In this document: positions 38,058 to 45,609 of the stretch, piece after piece
Numbering within the stretch: position 1 is the stretch's first letter
How the letters are laid out: every line of letters starts with the position of its first letter
Origin: Hydrogenophaga taeniospiralis
GTDB taxonomy: Bacteria > Pseudomonadota > Gammaproteobacteria > Burkholderiales > Burkholderiaceae_C
Assembly: GCF_020510445.1 (NCBI RefSeq)
Contig: NZ_JAHBAG010000001.1
Coordinates: forward strand, 3,882,501 to 3,946,500
Direction: 5' to 3'
DNA: 64,000 nt
The notes under the pieces: model-generated
The model's input: only the letters and a program-made list of their open reading frames with translations
Database searches by the model: none
What the model was told of the DNA's origin: nothing
Translations under genes and position numbers: made by a program

Positions 38058-40343
38058 ATGCAAGCCCCCGAACAACCCATCCTGCGCGACCTGGTCCTCG
38101 TTGGCGGGGGCCACAGCCATGTGGTCGCCCTGCGCATGTTCGCCATGCGGCCCGAGCCGGGCCTGCGCATCACGCTGATCTGCACCGACATCGACACGCC
38201 CTACTCCGGCATGCTGCCCGGCCACATCTCGGGCCACTACAGCTTTGACGAGGTGCACATCGACCTGGGCCGCCTGGCGGCGTTTGCCGGGGCGCGCTTC
38301 ATCCACGGTGAGGTGATCGGCCTGGACCGCGCCAACCAGCGCGTGTTGCTGCGCGACCGGCCGTCGATGCCCTACGACCTGCTGTCCATCAACACCGGCT
38401 CCACGCCCAAGCTGCGCCAGGTGGATGGCGCGCGGGCGAACACCGTGCCGGTCAAGCCCATCGCCCATTTCAACCAGCGCTGGCTGCAGTTGCTCGACCG
38501 CGTGCGCGAGTTGCACAGCCGCTTCACGATCGCCGTGGTGGGCGGTGGCGCGGGCGGCGTGGAGCTGGCGCTGTCCATGCAGTACCGGTTGCGCAACGAG
38601 CTGCAGAAGCTGGGCCGCAACCCCGAGCTGCTGCGTTTCGTGCTGCTCACCGCGAGCGACACCCTGCTGCCGACGCACAACCCCTCGGTGCGTGAGCGTT
38701 TCGCCCGCATCTTGCGCGAGCGCCATGTGGCGGTGCACACCCGCGCCGAGGTGACGCAGGTCTCGCCCGGCTGCCTGCACACGCAGGACGGCCGCACCTT
38801 CGATGCCGACGAAACCATGTGGGTCACCCAGGCCGGCGGGCCGACCTGGCTGCAAAGCACGGGCCTGGCGCTGGACGAGGACGGCTTCATCCAGGTCAAT
38901 CCGCAACTGCAGGCCCCGGACGACCCGAAGATTTTTGCCGCGGGCGATGTGGCCTCGTTCACGGCCCGACCGCTGGAGAAGGCGGGAGTGTTCGCCGTGC
39001 GCATGGGCCCGCCGCTGGCGAAGAACCTGCGTCTCAGCCTGCGCGGCCAGCCCCTGGTGGCCTACCAACCCCAGCAACAATGGCTGGCGCTGATCTCCAC
39101 CGGCGACCGCTACGCCGTGGCCTCGCGCGGCGCCCTGGGCTTCGCCGGCGCCTGGGTCTGGACCTGGAAGGACTGGATCGACCGCCGCTTCATGCGCAGG
39201 TTCACCGAGCTGCCGGCCATGGCGGACGCGGGCCCGGCAGCGGCCGCGCCCGCCAGCGGCCTGACGCTGAGCGCCGAAGAATCGCAGCAGGCCATCTCGG
39301 CCATCGCCATGCGCTGCGGCGGCTGCGGCGCCAAGGTGGGCGCCAGCATCCTGAGCCGCGCCCTGGGGCAGCTGCAACCGGTGCAGCGCGACGACGTGCT
39401 GATCGGCCTGCACGCGCCCGACGACGCTGCCGTGGTGCGCGTACCGCCCGGCAAGGCCATGGTGCACACCGTGGATTTCTTCCGCAGCTTCATCGACGAC
39501 CCCTACCTGTTTGGCCAGATCGCGGCCAACCACGCGCTGGGCGACATCTTCGCCATGGGCGCCGAGCCGCAGTCCGCCACGGCCATCGCGACCGTGCCGC
39601 CGGGCCTGGAGGCCAAGGTGGAAGACCTGCTGCTGCAGATGATGACCGGCGCGGTCGAGGTGCTGAACGCCGCGGGCTGCAGCCTGGTCGGTGGGCACAC
39701 CGGCGAAGGCCGAGAGCTGGCGCTGGGCTTCGCCATCAACGGCCTGATCGACGAGCAGATGGACGGCGTCATGCGCAAGGGCGGCATGCGGCCCGGCGAC
39801 GTGCTGTTGCTCAGCAAACCCATCGGCACCGGCACCCTGTTCGCGGCCCACGCGAGGCACGCGGCCAAAGGCCGCTGGATCGCCGCCGCGCTGCAATCCA
39901 TGGTGCTGTCCAACCAGGCCGGCGCGCAGATCCTGCGCGCGCACGGCGCCACCGCCTGCACCGACCTGACCGGCTTCGGCCTGCTCGGGCACCTGGTGGA
40001 AATGACGCGCCCCTCGGGCGTGGACGCCGAGCTGCAGTTGAGCGCCCTGCCCTTGCTCGACGGCGCGGTGGAATGCGTGGAGGCCGGCATCGTCAGCTCG
40101 CTGCAGCCGGCCAATGTGCGGCTGCGCCGCGCCTTGCGCAACGCCGAAGACTTCGTCAAAGACCCGCGTTACCCGCTGCTGTTCGACCCGCAGACGGCGG
40201 GCGGCCTGCTGGCCAGCGTGCCGGCCGATCAGGCCAGTGCCTGCATCCGCGCCCTGAAGGCGGCGGGCTATGCGCAGACGGCCGCCATCGGGCGCATCCG
40301 CGGCGCTTCCGACGCGCTGGAACCGGTGGTGCTGACCCCGTGA
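38058..40343 (+). CDS. selD: Fusion of NADH-dehydrogenase-like flavoprotein and selenide, water dikinase
   Basis: A 761-residue two-domain protein. Residues 1 to about 385 are a type II NADH-dehydrogenase-like flavoprotein: VLVGGGHSHVVAL (FAD), VVGGGAGGVELAL (NAD), and KIFAAGDVAS. An Ala/Pro linker follows at about 390-405. The rest is SelD, which makes selenophosphate: MRCGGCGAKVG holds the active-site Cys and Lys, followed by TVDFFRSFIDDPYLFGQIAA and SLVGGHTGEG. The Cys form is present rather than selenocysteine. SelD supplies selenophosphate for selenocysteine or 2-selenouridine; no selA, selB or selU is in the window. The gene is convergent with ynjBCD, only 9 bases apart. Confidence 0.92.
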   Translation: MQAPEQPILRDLVLVGGGHSHVVALRMFAMRPEPGLRITLICTDIDTPYSGMLPGHISGHYSFDEVHIDLGRLAAFAGARFIHGEVIGLDRANQRVLLRDRPSMPYDLLSINTGSTPKLRQVDGARANTVPVKPIAHFNQRWLQLLDRVRELHSRFTIAVVGGGAGGVELALSMQYRLRNELQKLGRNPELLRFVLLTASDTLLPTHNPSVRERFARILRERHVAVHTRAEVTQVSPGCLHTQDGRTFDADETMWVTQAGGPTWLQSTGLALDEDGFIQVNPQLQAPDDPKIFAAGDVASFTARPLEKAGVFAVRMGPPLAKNLRLSLRGQPLVAYQPQQQWLALISTGDRYAVASRGALGFAGAWVWTWKDWIDRRFMRRFTELPAMADAGPAAAAPASGLTLSAEESQQAISAIAMRCGGCGAKVGASILSRALGQLQPVQRDDVLIGLHAPDDAAVVRVPPGKAMVHTVDFFRSFIDDPYLFGQIAANHALGDIFAMGAEPQSATAIATVPPGLEAKVEDLLLQMMTGAVEVLNAAGCSLVGGHTGEGRELALGFAINGLIDEQMDGVMRKGGMRPGDVLLLSKPIGTGTLFAAHARHAAKGRWIAAALQSMVLSNQAGAQILRAHGATACTDLTGFGLLGHLVEMTRPSGVDAELQLSALPLLDGAVECVEAGIVSSLQPANVRLRRALRNAEDFVKDPRYPLLFDPQTAGGLLASVPADQASACIRALKAAGYAQTAAIGRIRGASDALEPVVLTP

Positions 40344-40352
40344 TGGCGTGTG

Positions 40353-41000
40353 TCAGACCGGAGGCCCTTGCCATTGGTGGATGTCCAGCACCCGCCCACC
40401 GGGCGGCACGTCGTCCGGGTCGTGCGTGACCAGCAAGGTGGGGATGCGCTGGCGGGCGATCTGCTCGAACACGAAGCCCCGGAACTGCGCGCGCAGCTCG
40501 GCATCGAGTCGGGAGAACGGTTCGTCCAGCAGCAGCGCGCAGGGCTCGGCCAGCAAGGCGCGCATGAGGCTCACGCGGGCGCGCTGGCCGCCAGAGAGCG
40601 TGGCGGGATCGCGGTCGTGGAAGCCGTCCAGCCCGATCTCGCGCAGCGTCTGTTCCACCCGCGCGCGGCGTGCGGCGGCGCCCTTCCGCGCTGCGGGCAA
40701 GGCGAAGGCCAGGTTCTGGCCCACGCTCAGGTGCGGAAACAAGAGGTCGTCCTGGAACAGGATGCCGACACCCCGCGCTTCCACCGGCAGCTGGTCGCGC
40801 CGCTGACCGTCCAGCCACAGCTCACCGCTGGCCTGGAAGGCCGGGTCCAGATCGCCCACCAGCCAGTTGAGCAGCGTGGACTTGCCCGAGCCCGAAGCCC
40901 CGGTCACGGTCGCGATGGCGCCCCGCTCGACCTGCAGGTTCAGCCCCGCAATCAGCGCATTCGGGCCCTGGGTGATGGTGAGGTTCCGTATATCCAGCAT
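40353..41000 (-). CDS. ynjD: ABC transporter ATPase, YnjD type
   Basis: A 215-residue ATPase: Walker A GASGSGKST near residue 34, Q-loop in LFQDDLLFPH, signature LSGGQRAR, Walker B ALLLDEPF, and H-loop VTHDP. The C-terminus is short. It is 1 base from the permease gene. With ynjC and ynjB it makes an importer; the family is related to thiamine/iron-type transporters, but the substrate of YnjBCD is not established. Confidence 0.88.
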   Translation of the reverse strand: MLDIRNLTITQGPNALIAGLNLQVERGAIATVTGASGSGKSTLLNWLVGDLDPAFQASGELWLDGQRRDQLPVEARGVGILFQDDLLFPHLSVGQNLAFALPAARKGAAARRARVEQTLREIGLDGFHDRDPATLSGGQRARVSLMRALLAEPCALLLDEPFSRLDAELRAQFRGFVFEQIARQRIPTLLVTHDPDDVPPGGRVLDIHQWQGPPV

Positions 41001-41001
41001 G

Positions 41002-42669
41002 TCAACGAAGTCCTTTCCGAGCGCGGCCGGTCCAGTGTGACATCAGCGCCGCCAGGCCAAAGCCCAGCAGCGGCAGCGCGATCTGCAGCATCGCCTGCAC
41101 GGCCAGCACGCGGCGGTTGCCGCCGGCGCTCAGGGCCACGGCCTCGGTGGTCACGGTCACAAAACGCCCGCCACCCGCGAACAGCGTCGGCAGGTACTGC
41201 GCCACGCTCACCGCAAAACCCACGGCCAGCGCGGCCAGCATGGGTTTCAACAGCATCGGCCACTTCACGCTCCAACAGGCCCTCAGCGGTGAATGTCCGA
41301 GCGCCCGAGCGGTGGTCATGAGGCGGCGGTCAAACGCGCGGTAGGGGCCGATCAGCGTAAGCACCATGTAGGGCAGCACCCACAGCAGGTGGCTCCACAC
41401 CAGGCCGGCCGCGGTGCCGTCCACCTGCAGCCGCAACAGGGCCGCGTATTGCGCCGCCACCAGCGGCAGGGTGGGAATGATCAGCGGCACGTACAGCACG
41501 GCGTTGAACCGCTGCGGCCCCCACTCCAGCCAGAGCAGCGCCGCCGGCAGGCACAGCAGCACGGCAGCAGCACCGAGCCACAGCGTGGTCCAGAAAGGCG
41601 CCCAGTCGGCCTGCCGCCAGGTCTGCAGCGACAGCGATTCGGGCCACAGCGCGGGGAAAAACCAGCTCTCGGCCAGCGACCACACCAGCAGCACCGCCAC
41701 CACCGCATAGCCGATCAGCAGCACGGGCACATGCAGTCCCACACGCGCCGGGCGGGGCGCAGGCCGGCGCTCGCCCGAGGGGTAGGCGGCGCGGCGCACG
41801 GTGTGGCGCCACAACCAGCGCGATGCACCAGCCCCGAGCAGGAACAGACCCAGCAACACCAGCGAGGCCGCGCCGCCTTTGGCCTGCATCGCGGCATCGG
41901 GGTCGATGAGCCATTGCCAGATCAGCACGGCCAGGGTGGGCGGAGTGCCCGGCCCCAGGATCACCGCCATGTCCACCACCGACAAGCCGTAGGCCCACAC
42001 GGCGGCCAGCGGCCAGCCCAGGCGCGGCAGCAACTGCGGCCACAGCACCAAGTGCCAGACCTGCACCCGGCTGTAGCCCAGCGAGCGGGCCACGACCATG
42101 TGGCGCTGCACCTGCTGCTCACCCAGGACCGCGACCAGCACCCACAAGAGAAACCAGCTCTCCTTGATGCCCAGCGCCAGCGCCAGACTCAGGCCATAGG
42201 GGTCCTGCACCGTGATCCAGGCGGGCGGATCGGCCCAGCCCAGCCCCTGGGCCAGCGCGCGCGCCAGCCAGCCCGATGGCGAGAGCAGAAAAAACAGCCC
42301 CACCGCAAAGGCCGCGTGCGGCACCGACAGCAACAAGGGCATGCGCCGCTGCAGGTCGGCCCAGCGGCGGCCCGGGTAATACAGGGTGGCGAGCACGGCG
42401 GCCATCGCGGCGCCCAGCGCGGTCCCCAGCAAGGCCGAGAGCAAGCTGGCCTGCAAGGCCTGGGGCCATTGGGCGTCGGCCCACAGGGCCTGCCAGACGG
42501 CGGCGTCCAGCGCGGGCGCGAGCGCCCAGTACAGCCCGGGCAGCAGGGGCCCGAGGATCAGCGCCACCGGCAGGGCCGCCAGCCACACCGACGACCATCG
42601 CCGCCCGTGGCCCGGCGACCCAAGCGGTGCCAAGCGCCGGATCAGCGTGAGCCGTAGCGCTTGAGCCAC
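41002..42669 (-). CDS. ynjC: ABC transporter permease, YnjC type (duplicated)
   Basis: A 555-residue permease with about 12 membrane helices made of two similar halves, as in YnjC and ThiP. The permease EAA loop regions lie near M-V-V-A-R-S-L-G-Y-S-R and M-T-T-A-R-A-L-G-H-S. The start is GTG at 42669, which overlaps the ynjB 3' end by 28 bases; a later start is possible. The gene lies between ynjB and ynjD. Confidence 0.85.
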   Translation of the reverse strand: MAQALRLTLIRRLAPLGSPGHGRRWSSVWLAALPVALILGPLLPGLYWALAPALDAAVWQALWADAQWPQALQASLLSALLGTALGAAMAAVLATLYYPGRRWADLQRRMPLLLSVPHAAFAVGLFFLLSPSGWLARALAQGLGWADPPAWITVQDPYGLSLALALGIKESWFLLWVLVAVLGEQQVQRHMVVARSLGYSRVQVWHLVLWPQLLPRLGWPLAAVWAYGLSVVDMAVILGPGTPPTLAVLIWQWLIDPDAAMQAKGGAASLVLLGLFLLGAGASRWLWRHTVRRAAYPSGERRPAPRPARVGLHVPVLLIGYAVVAVLLVWSLAESWFFPALWPESLSLQTWRQADWAPFWTTLWLGAAAVLLCLPAALLWLEWGPQRFNAVLYVPLIIPTLPLVAAQYAALLRLQVDGTAAGLVWSHLLWVLPYMVLTLIGPYRAFDRRLMTTARALGHSPLRACWSVKWPMLLKPMLAALAVGFAVSVAQYLPTLFAGGGRFVTVTTEAVALSAGGNRRVLAVQAMLQIALPLLGFGLAALMSHWTGRARKGLR

Positions 42670-43817
42670 TCCGCCTCCAGCGCCTCCACCCAGCTGGCGT
42701 GTGGCTCGGCGAGCGTGGGCACGGCCTCGGCCAGCGCACCGGGCGCGGTCTTGCGCATCGTGGCCTGCATCGCTGCGGGCAGTTTGGCCAGGTCGAGCAC
42801 GCTGCGGTCGCCCCAGACCGCCACGTCGGCCTTGCGGGCCTGGGCTTCGGGCGAGAGCAGGAAGTTGGCCACCACCTGGGCGCCTGCGGGGGCCTTGGCG
42901 TTGACAGGGATGCCGACAAAATGCACGTTGCCGATGGTGCCGCCCGTGAAGCCGAAGCTGTAGGCCGAGGCCGGCAACTGGCGCGTGGTGATCAGGTTGG
43001 CCGCTTCGTTGGGGTTGAAGGTCAGCGAGAGCTTGAGCTCACCATCGGCCAGCATGCGGTGCATTTCAGCGGCGCTGGCCGGGAAGGTCTTGCCGCTGCG
43101 CCAGAGCTGCGGGTGCAGCTGGTCCAGATAGGCCCACAGCGGCGCCGTGGCCGAGGCGAAACCGGCGGCCGACACCGGCGCCTGCAGCAGCTGGCGGTCG
43201 GGCGCCAGCTCGATCAGCACCTGCTTGACGAAGGTGGTGCCGTGAAAGTCGGGCAGCTTGGGGTAGCTCACGCGGCCCGGGTTGGCTTTGGCAAACGCCA
43301 GCAGCTCGGCCGCCGAACGCGGCGGCGTGGGCGTCTTGGCCTTGTCGGCGATGAAGGTCAGCTGCGCCGTGCCCCAGGGCGCTTCAAAGCCATCGGTGGG
43401 CACCGAGAAGTCGCTGCGCACGGGCCTGTTCAGGTCCACCGCGCCCCAGTGGGGCAGGCTCTCGGCCCAGGGGCCGAACAGCAGACCGCCCTGCTTCAGG
43501 TTGCGGAAGTTTTCACCGTTGATCCACATCAGATCGACCGAGCCGTCCGTGCGGCGCCCGGCGGCCACCTCGGTCTGCACCCGCTTGACCACCTCGGCCG
43601 TGTCCGTCACCTTCACATGGCGCAGCTCCACACCGTAGCGGCCCTTGACCTGCTGCGCCACCCAGCCGATGTAGGCATTCGTCGCCTCGCTGCCGCCCCA
43701 GGCGTTGAAATACACCGTCTGCCCCTTGGCTTCGGCTTCGACCTTGGCCCAGTCGGCGTTCGCGGCAAAGGGGAGCGACAGGCTCAGCGCCAGGGTGGTG
43801 AGGGGCAGGCATTTCAT
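42642..43817 (-). CDS. ynjB: ABC transporter substrate-binding protein, YnjB type
   Basis: A 391-residue periplasmic protein with a signal peptide (MKCLPLTTLALSLSLPFAANA, cut after about residue 21). The mature chain begins DWAKVEAEAKGQTVYFNAWGG, the typical YnjB/thiamine-type opening. The start was set at MKCLP; an upstream extension is not supported. It lies at the head of ynjB-ynjC-ynjD on this strand. Confidence 0.88.
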   Translation of the reverse strand: MKCLPLTTLALSLSLPFAANADWAKVEAEAKGQTVYFNAWGGSEATNAYIGWVAQQVKGRYGVELRHVKVTDTAEVVKRVQTEVAAGRRTDGSVDLMWINGENFRNLKQGGLLFGPWAESLPHWGAVDLNRPVRSDFSVPTDGFEAPWGTAQLTFIADKAKTPTPPRSAAELLAFAKANPGRVSYPKLPDFHGTTFVKQVLIELAPDRQLLQAPVSAAGFASATAPLWAYLDQLHPQLWRSGKTFPASAAEMHRMLADGELKLSLTFNPNEAANLITTRQLPASAYSFGFTGGTIGNVHFVGIPVNAKAPAGAQVVANFLLSPEAQARKADVAVWGDRSVLDLAKLPAAMQATMRKTAPGALAEAVPTLAEPHASWVEALEAEWLKRYGSR

Positions 43818-43894
43818 GTGCAAAGACTCCAAAGAAGACAAGGATGTAAGCCCATGGTCGGGCGACGCCGCCAAAGCTTACAGCTTCGCCACGG

Positions 43895-44398
43895 TCATCC
43901 GGCCGTTGTTGCCAACAGGTCTTGCACCTCGTGGAAATCCGCCAGCATGCGTTCGATGCACCGCATGGACAGGCAGTCGTTCACCCGGTTCTGAACATGT
44001 TCGATCAGCGCGGTGAGGCCTGCGAGGGGGTCCGGTTCGTTAAGCAGTGGCGCCCGGTCTTGCGATAAAAGCAGCGGCAGCGCATGGATGGCAGCAAGGG
44101 CCCGCACGATGGGCTCCAGATGACCTGGCTCACAGGCGGTCGTGCCCAGGATTTCTTCAACCAGCAGGGCGCCCCGGGGCAAAAGGCCCGACGGGTTGAC
44201 CACCCCCTCCAGCATCGGAACATGACCCGAAGCCGCGGCACGTCGGAAGCAGGCGCTTTGGTACCGGAGGTTGTCCAGAGCGGCCAGCTCCATCTGGCAT
44301 TGTTTGGGAACGCGTGCCAGCAGACCGGTCCCCCGCAGGCGGACAGGCCAGTGGGCAAGCCCCTTGTCGGGCAAGGTCTCCATTGCGGGACAAGGCAT
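43895..44398 (-). pseudogene. Truncated phosphotransferase-family protein
   Basis: A 167-residue frame preceded by GGAGG. Its sequence GLLPRGALLVEEILG and LAAIHALPL resembles the N-terminal lobe of aminoglycoside/choline-kinase-like phosphotransferases. The frame ends before the H-x-D catalytic loop, Mg site and C-terminal lobe, and only 77 bases remain before the ynjB start. I therefore read it as a gene cut at its 3' end, perhaps by a deletion. If it is made at all, it cannot be an active kinase. Confidence 0.5.
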
Positions 44399-44429
44399 GC
44401 CCCAGGGCCTCCACCTAGCAACCCACAAA

Positions 44430-44466
44430 GAAAAACGGGTTAGCCCATTTCTGAGCTAACCCGTTG
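44430..44466 (-). terminator. Terminator after tRNA-Pro
   Basis: A perfect 11-base-pair stem AACGGGTTAGC/GCTAACCCGTT with a 10-base loop; read on the minus strand it ends in a T-run. It lies 8 bases after the tRNA 3' end. Confidence 0.85.
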
Positions 44467-44473
44467 ATTTTAA

Positions 44474-44550
44474 TGGTCGGCGTGGCGGGATTCGAACTCG
44501 CGACCCCTTGCACCCCATGCAAGTGCGCTACCAGGCTGCGCTACACGCCG
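44474..44550 (-). tRNA. tRNA-Pro (anticodon GGG)
   Basis: A 77-base tRNA with encoded CCA. The acceptor stem is CGGCGTG/CACGCCG. The anticodon arm is CTTGC, loop ATGGGGT, GCAAG, giving anticodon GGG. The T-arm is GCGAG-TTCGAAT-CCCGC in the usual position. A perfect -10 TATAAT lies 12-17 bases upstream (44562-44567 on the minus strand). It is the normal neighbour of merR-ihfA-pheT in Burkholderiales. Confidence 0.95.
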
Positions 44551-44585
44551 ACAAGCCTCAAATTATAGCCGGCAAAACACCGCTT

Positions 44586-45062
44586 TCAGCTCGCGTGGCG
44601 CAGAAGCTCTCGAATTTCCAGCAATTCGCGGCGCATATCGCGCAACAGCGTGCCCGATCCATTGATCGCTGGCGCCGTGACCGCGATATCGCTCTCCGCA
44701 TCGGCGCCAAAAGTCGAGTCATCCACAGGGAACTGGGAATCCAGATCAAGTTCGATGACCTCGATGCCTTCGACTTCGTCCTGACGACGCTTGTCCCGCT
44801 CGGCCTGCACAAGCTCCTGCAGCTTGTTGCGCGCCCCACTGATGGTGAACCCCTGGTCGTACAAAAGTTCGCGGATCCTGCGAATCATGAGCACTTCATG
44901 GTGCTGGTAATAGCGGCGGTTGCCACGCCGTTTCATGGGCCGCAGCTGGGTGAATTCCTGCTCCCAATACCGCAGCACATGCGGCTTGACACCACACAAC
45001 TCGCCCACTTCACCAATGGTGAAGTAGCGCTTTGCGGGAATGGGCGGGAGCGTTTTTTCCAT
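44586..45062 (-). CDS. MerR-family regulator next to ihfA
   Basis: A 158-residue MerR-type protein. The winged helix at about residues 15-50 reads FTIGEVGELCGVKPHVLRYWE then RRYYQHHEVLMI. The C-terminal half is acidic and has no cysteine metal site, unlike metal-sensing MerR proteins. It has the same place next to ihfA in many Betaproteobacteria. The start is ATG at 45062; a TTG three codons earlier is not needed. Target genes unknown. Confidence 0.85.
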   Translation of the reverse strand: MEKTLPPIPAKRYFTIGEVGELCGVKPHVLRYWEQEFTQLRPMKRRGNRRYYQHHEVLMIRRIRELLYDQGFTISGARNKLQELVQAERDKRRQDEVEGIEVIELDLDSQFPVDDSTFGADAESDIAVTAPAINGSGTLLRDMRRELLEIRELLRHAS

Positions 45063-45203
45063 GAAAATCAAGGCGGTACGGACCGAACCTTGAAATTTAC
45101 TCTAACACAGTCGGGCCTGTCCTGGCAGATGAAAAATTCCATACAAACTGTTGCAAATGCCACGCTATCCCATAATTTAAAAAGCGACAACCCTTGAACA
45201 GAT

Positions 45204-45238
45204 GAAAAAAAGCCCGGTGATCACTGGACCACCGGGCC
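45204..45238 (-). terminator. Terminator after ihfA
   Basis: GCCCGGTG...CACCGGGC 8-base-pair stem; on the minus strand it is followed by seven T residues. It ends the pheST-ihfA unit, so merR has its own promoter in the 120 bases that follow. Confidence 0.8.
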
Positions 45239-45257
45239 GGTATGGGAAGCACCGAGA

Positions 45258-45584
45258 TCAGCCGCCGACGATGGCAGTCTGTACCTGCTCCTTGAGCTTG
45301 GGGCTGGCGTGGAAGGTGACCACGCGGCGCGCCTCGATGGCCACCGGTTCACCGGTTCGCGGGTTGCGCCCGGGTCGGGGGGCCTTGGTCCTGATCTGAA
45401 AATTGCCGAAACCCGAGATCTTCACATCGGTGCCATTGACGAGGCTGTCGGTGACGAGATCAAAAAAAGCATCGATCATGTCTTTGGACTCTCGCTTGTT
45501 CAGACCAATTTGGTCAAACAGCAATTCGGCGAGCTGCGCTTTGGTCAATGCCGGCGTTTCCAGGCTTTCAACGGCGAGTTCCAT
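45258..45584 (-). CDS. ihfA: Integration host factor subunit alpha
   Basis: A 108-residue DNA-bending protein of the HU/IHF family. TKAQLAELLFDQIGLNKRE is at the N-terminus, ISGFGNFQIR in the middle, and GRNPRTGEPV is the arm that enters the DNA minor groove. The start at MELAVES has GGAGG seven to eleven bases before it; that GGAGG is inside an upstream in-frame segment. It follows pheT by 25 bases as in E. coli and related bacteria. Confidence 0.93.
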   Translation of the reverse strand: MELAVESLETPALTKAQLAELLFDQIGLNKRESKDMIDAFFDLVTDSLVNGTDVKISGFGNFQIRTKAPRPGRNPRTGEPVAIEARRVVTFHASPKLKEQVQTAIVGG

Positions 45585-45609
45585 GCGATGAACCTCCATT
45601 TTTTTGTGA

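Noticed and set aside
38058..40343. In-frame selenocysteine codon in selD
   Set aside because: The active-site codon reads Cys and no internal TGA is present in the frame.
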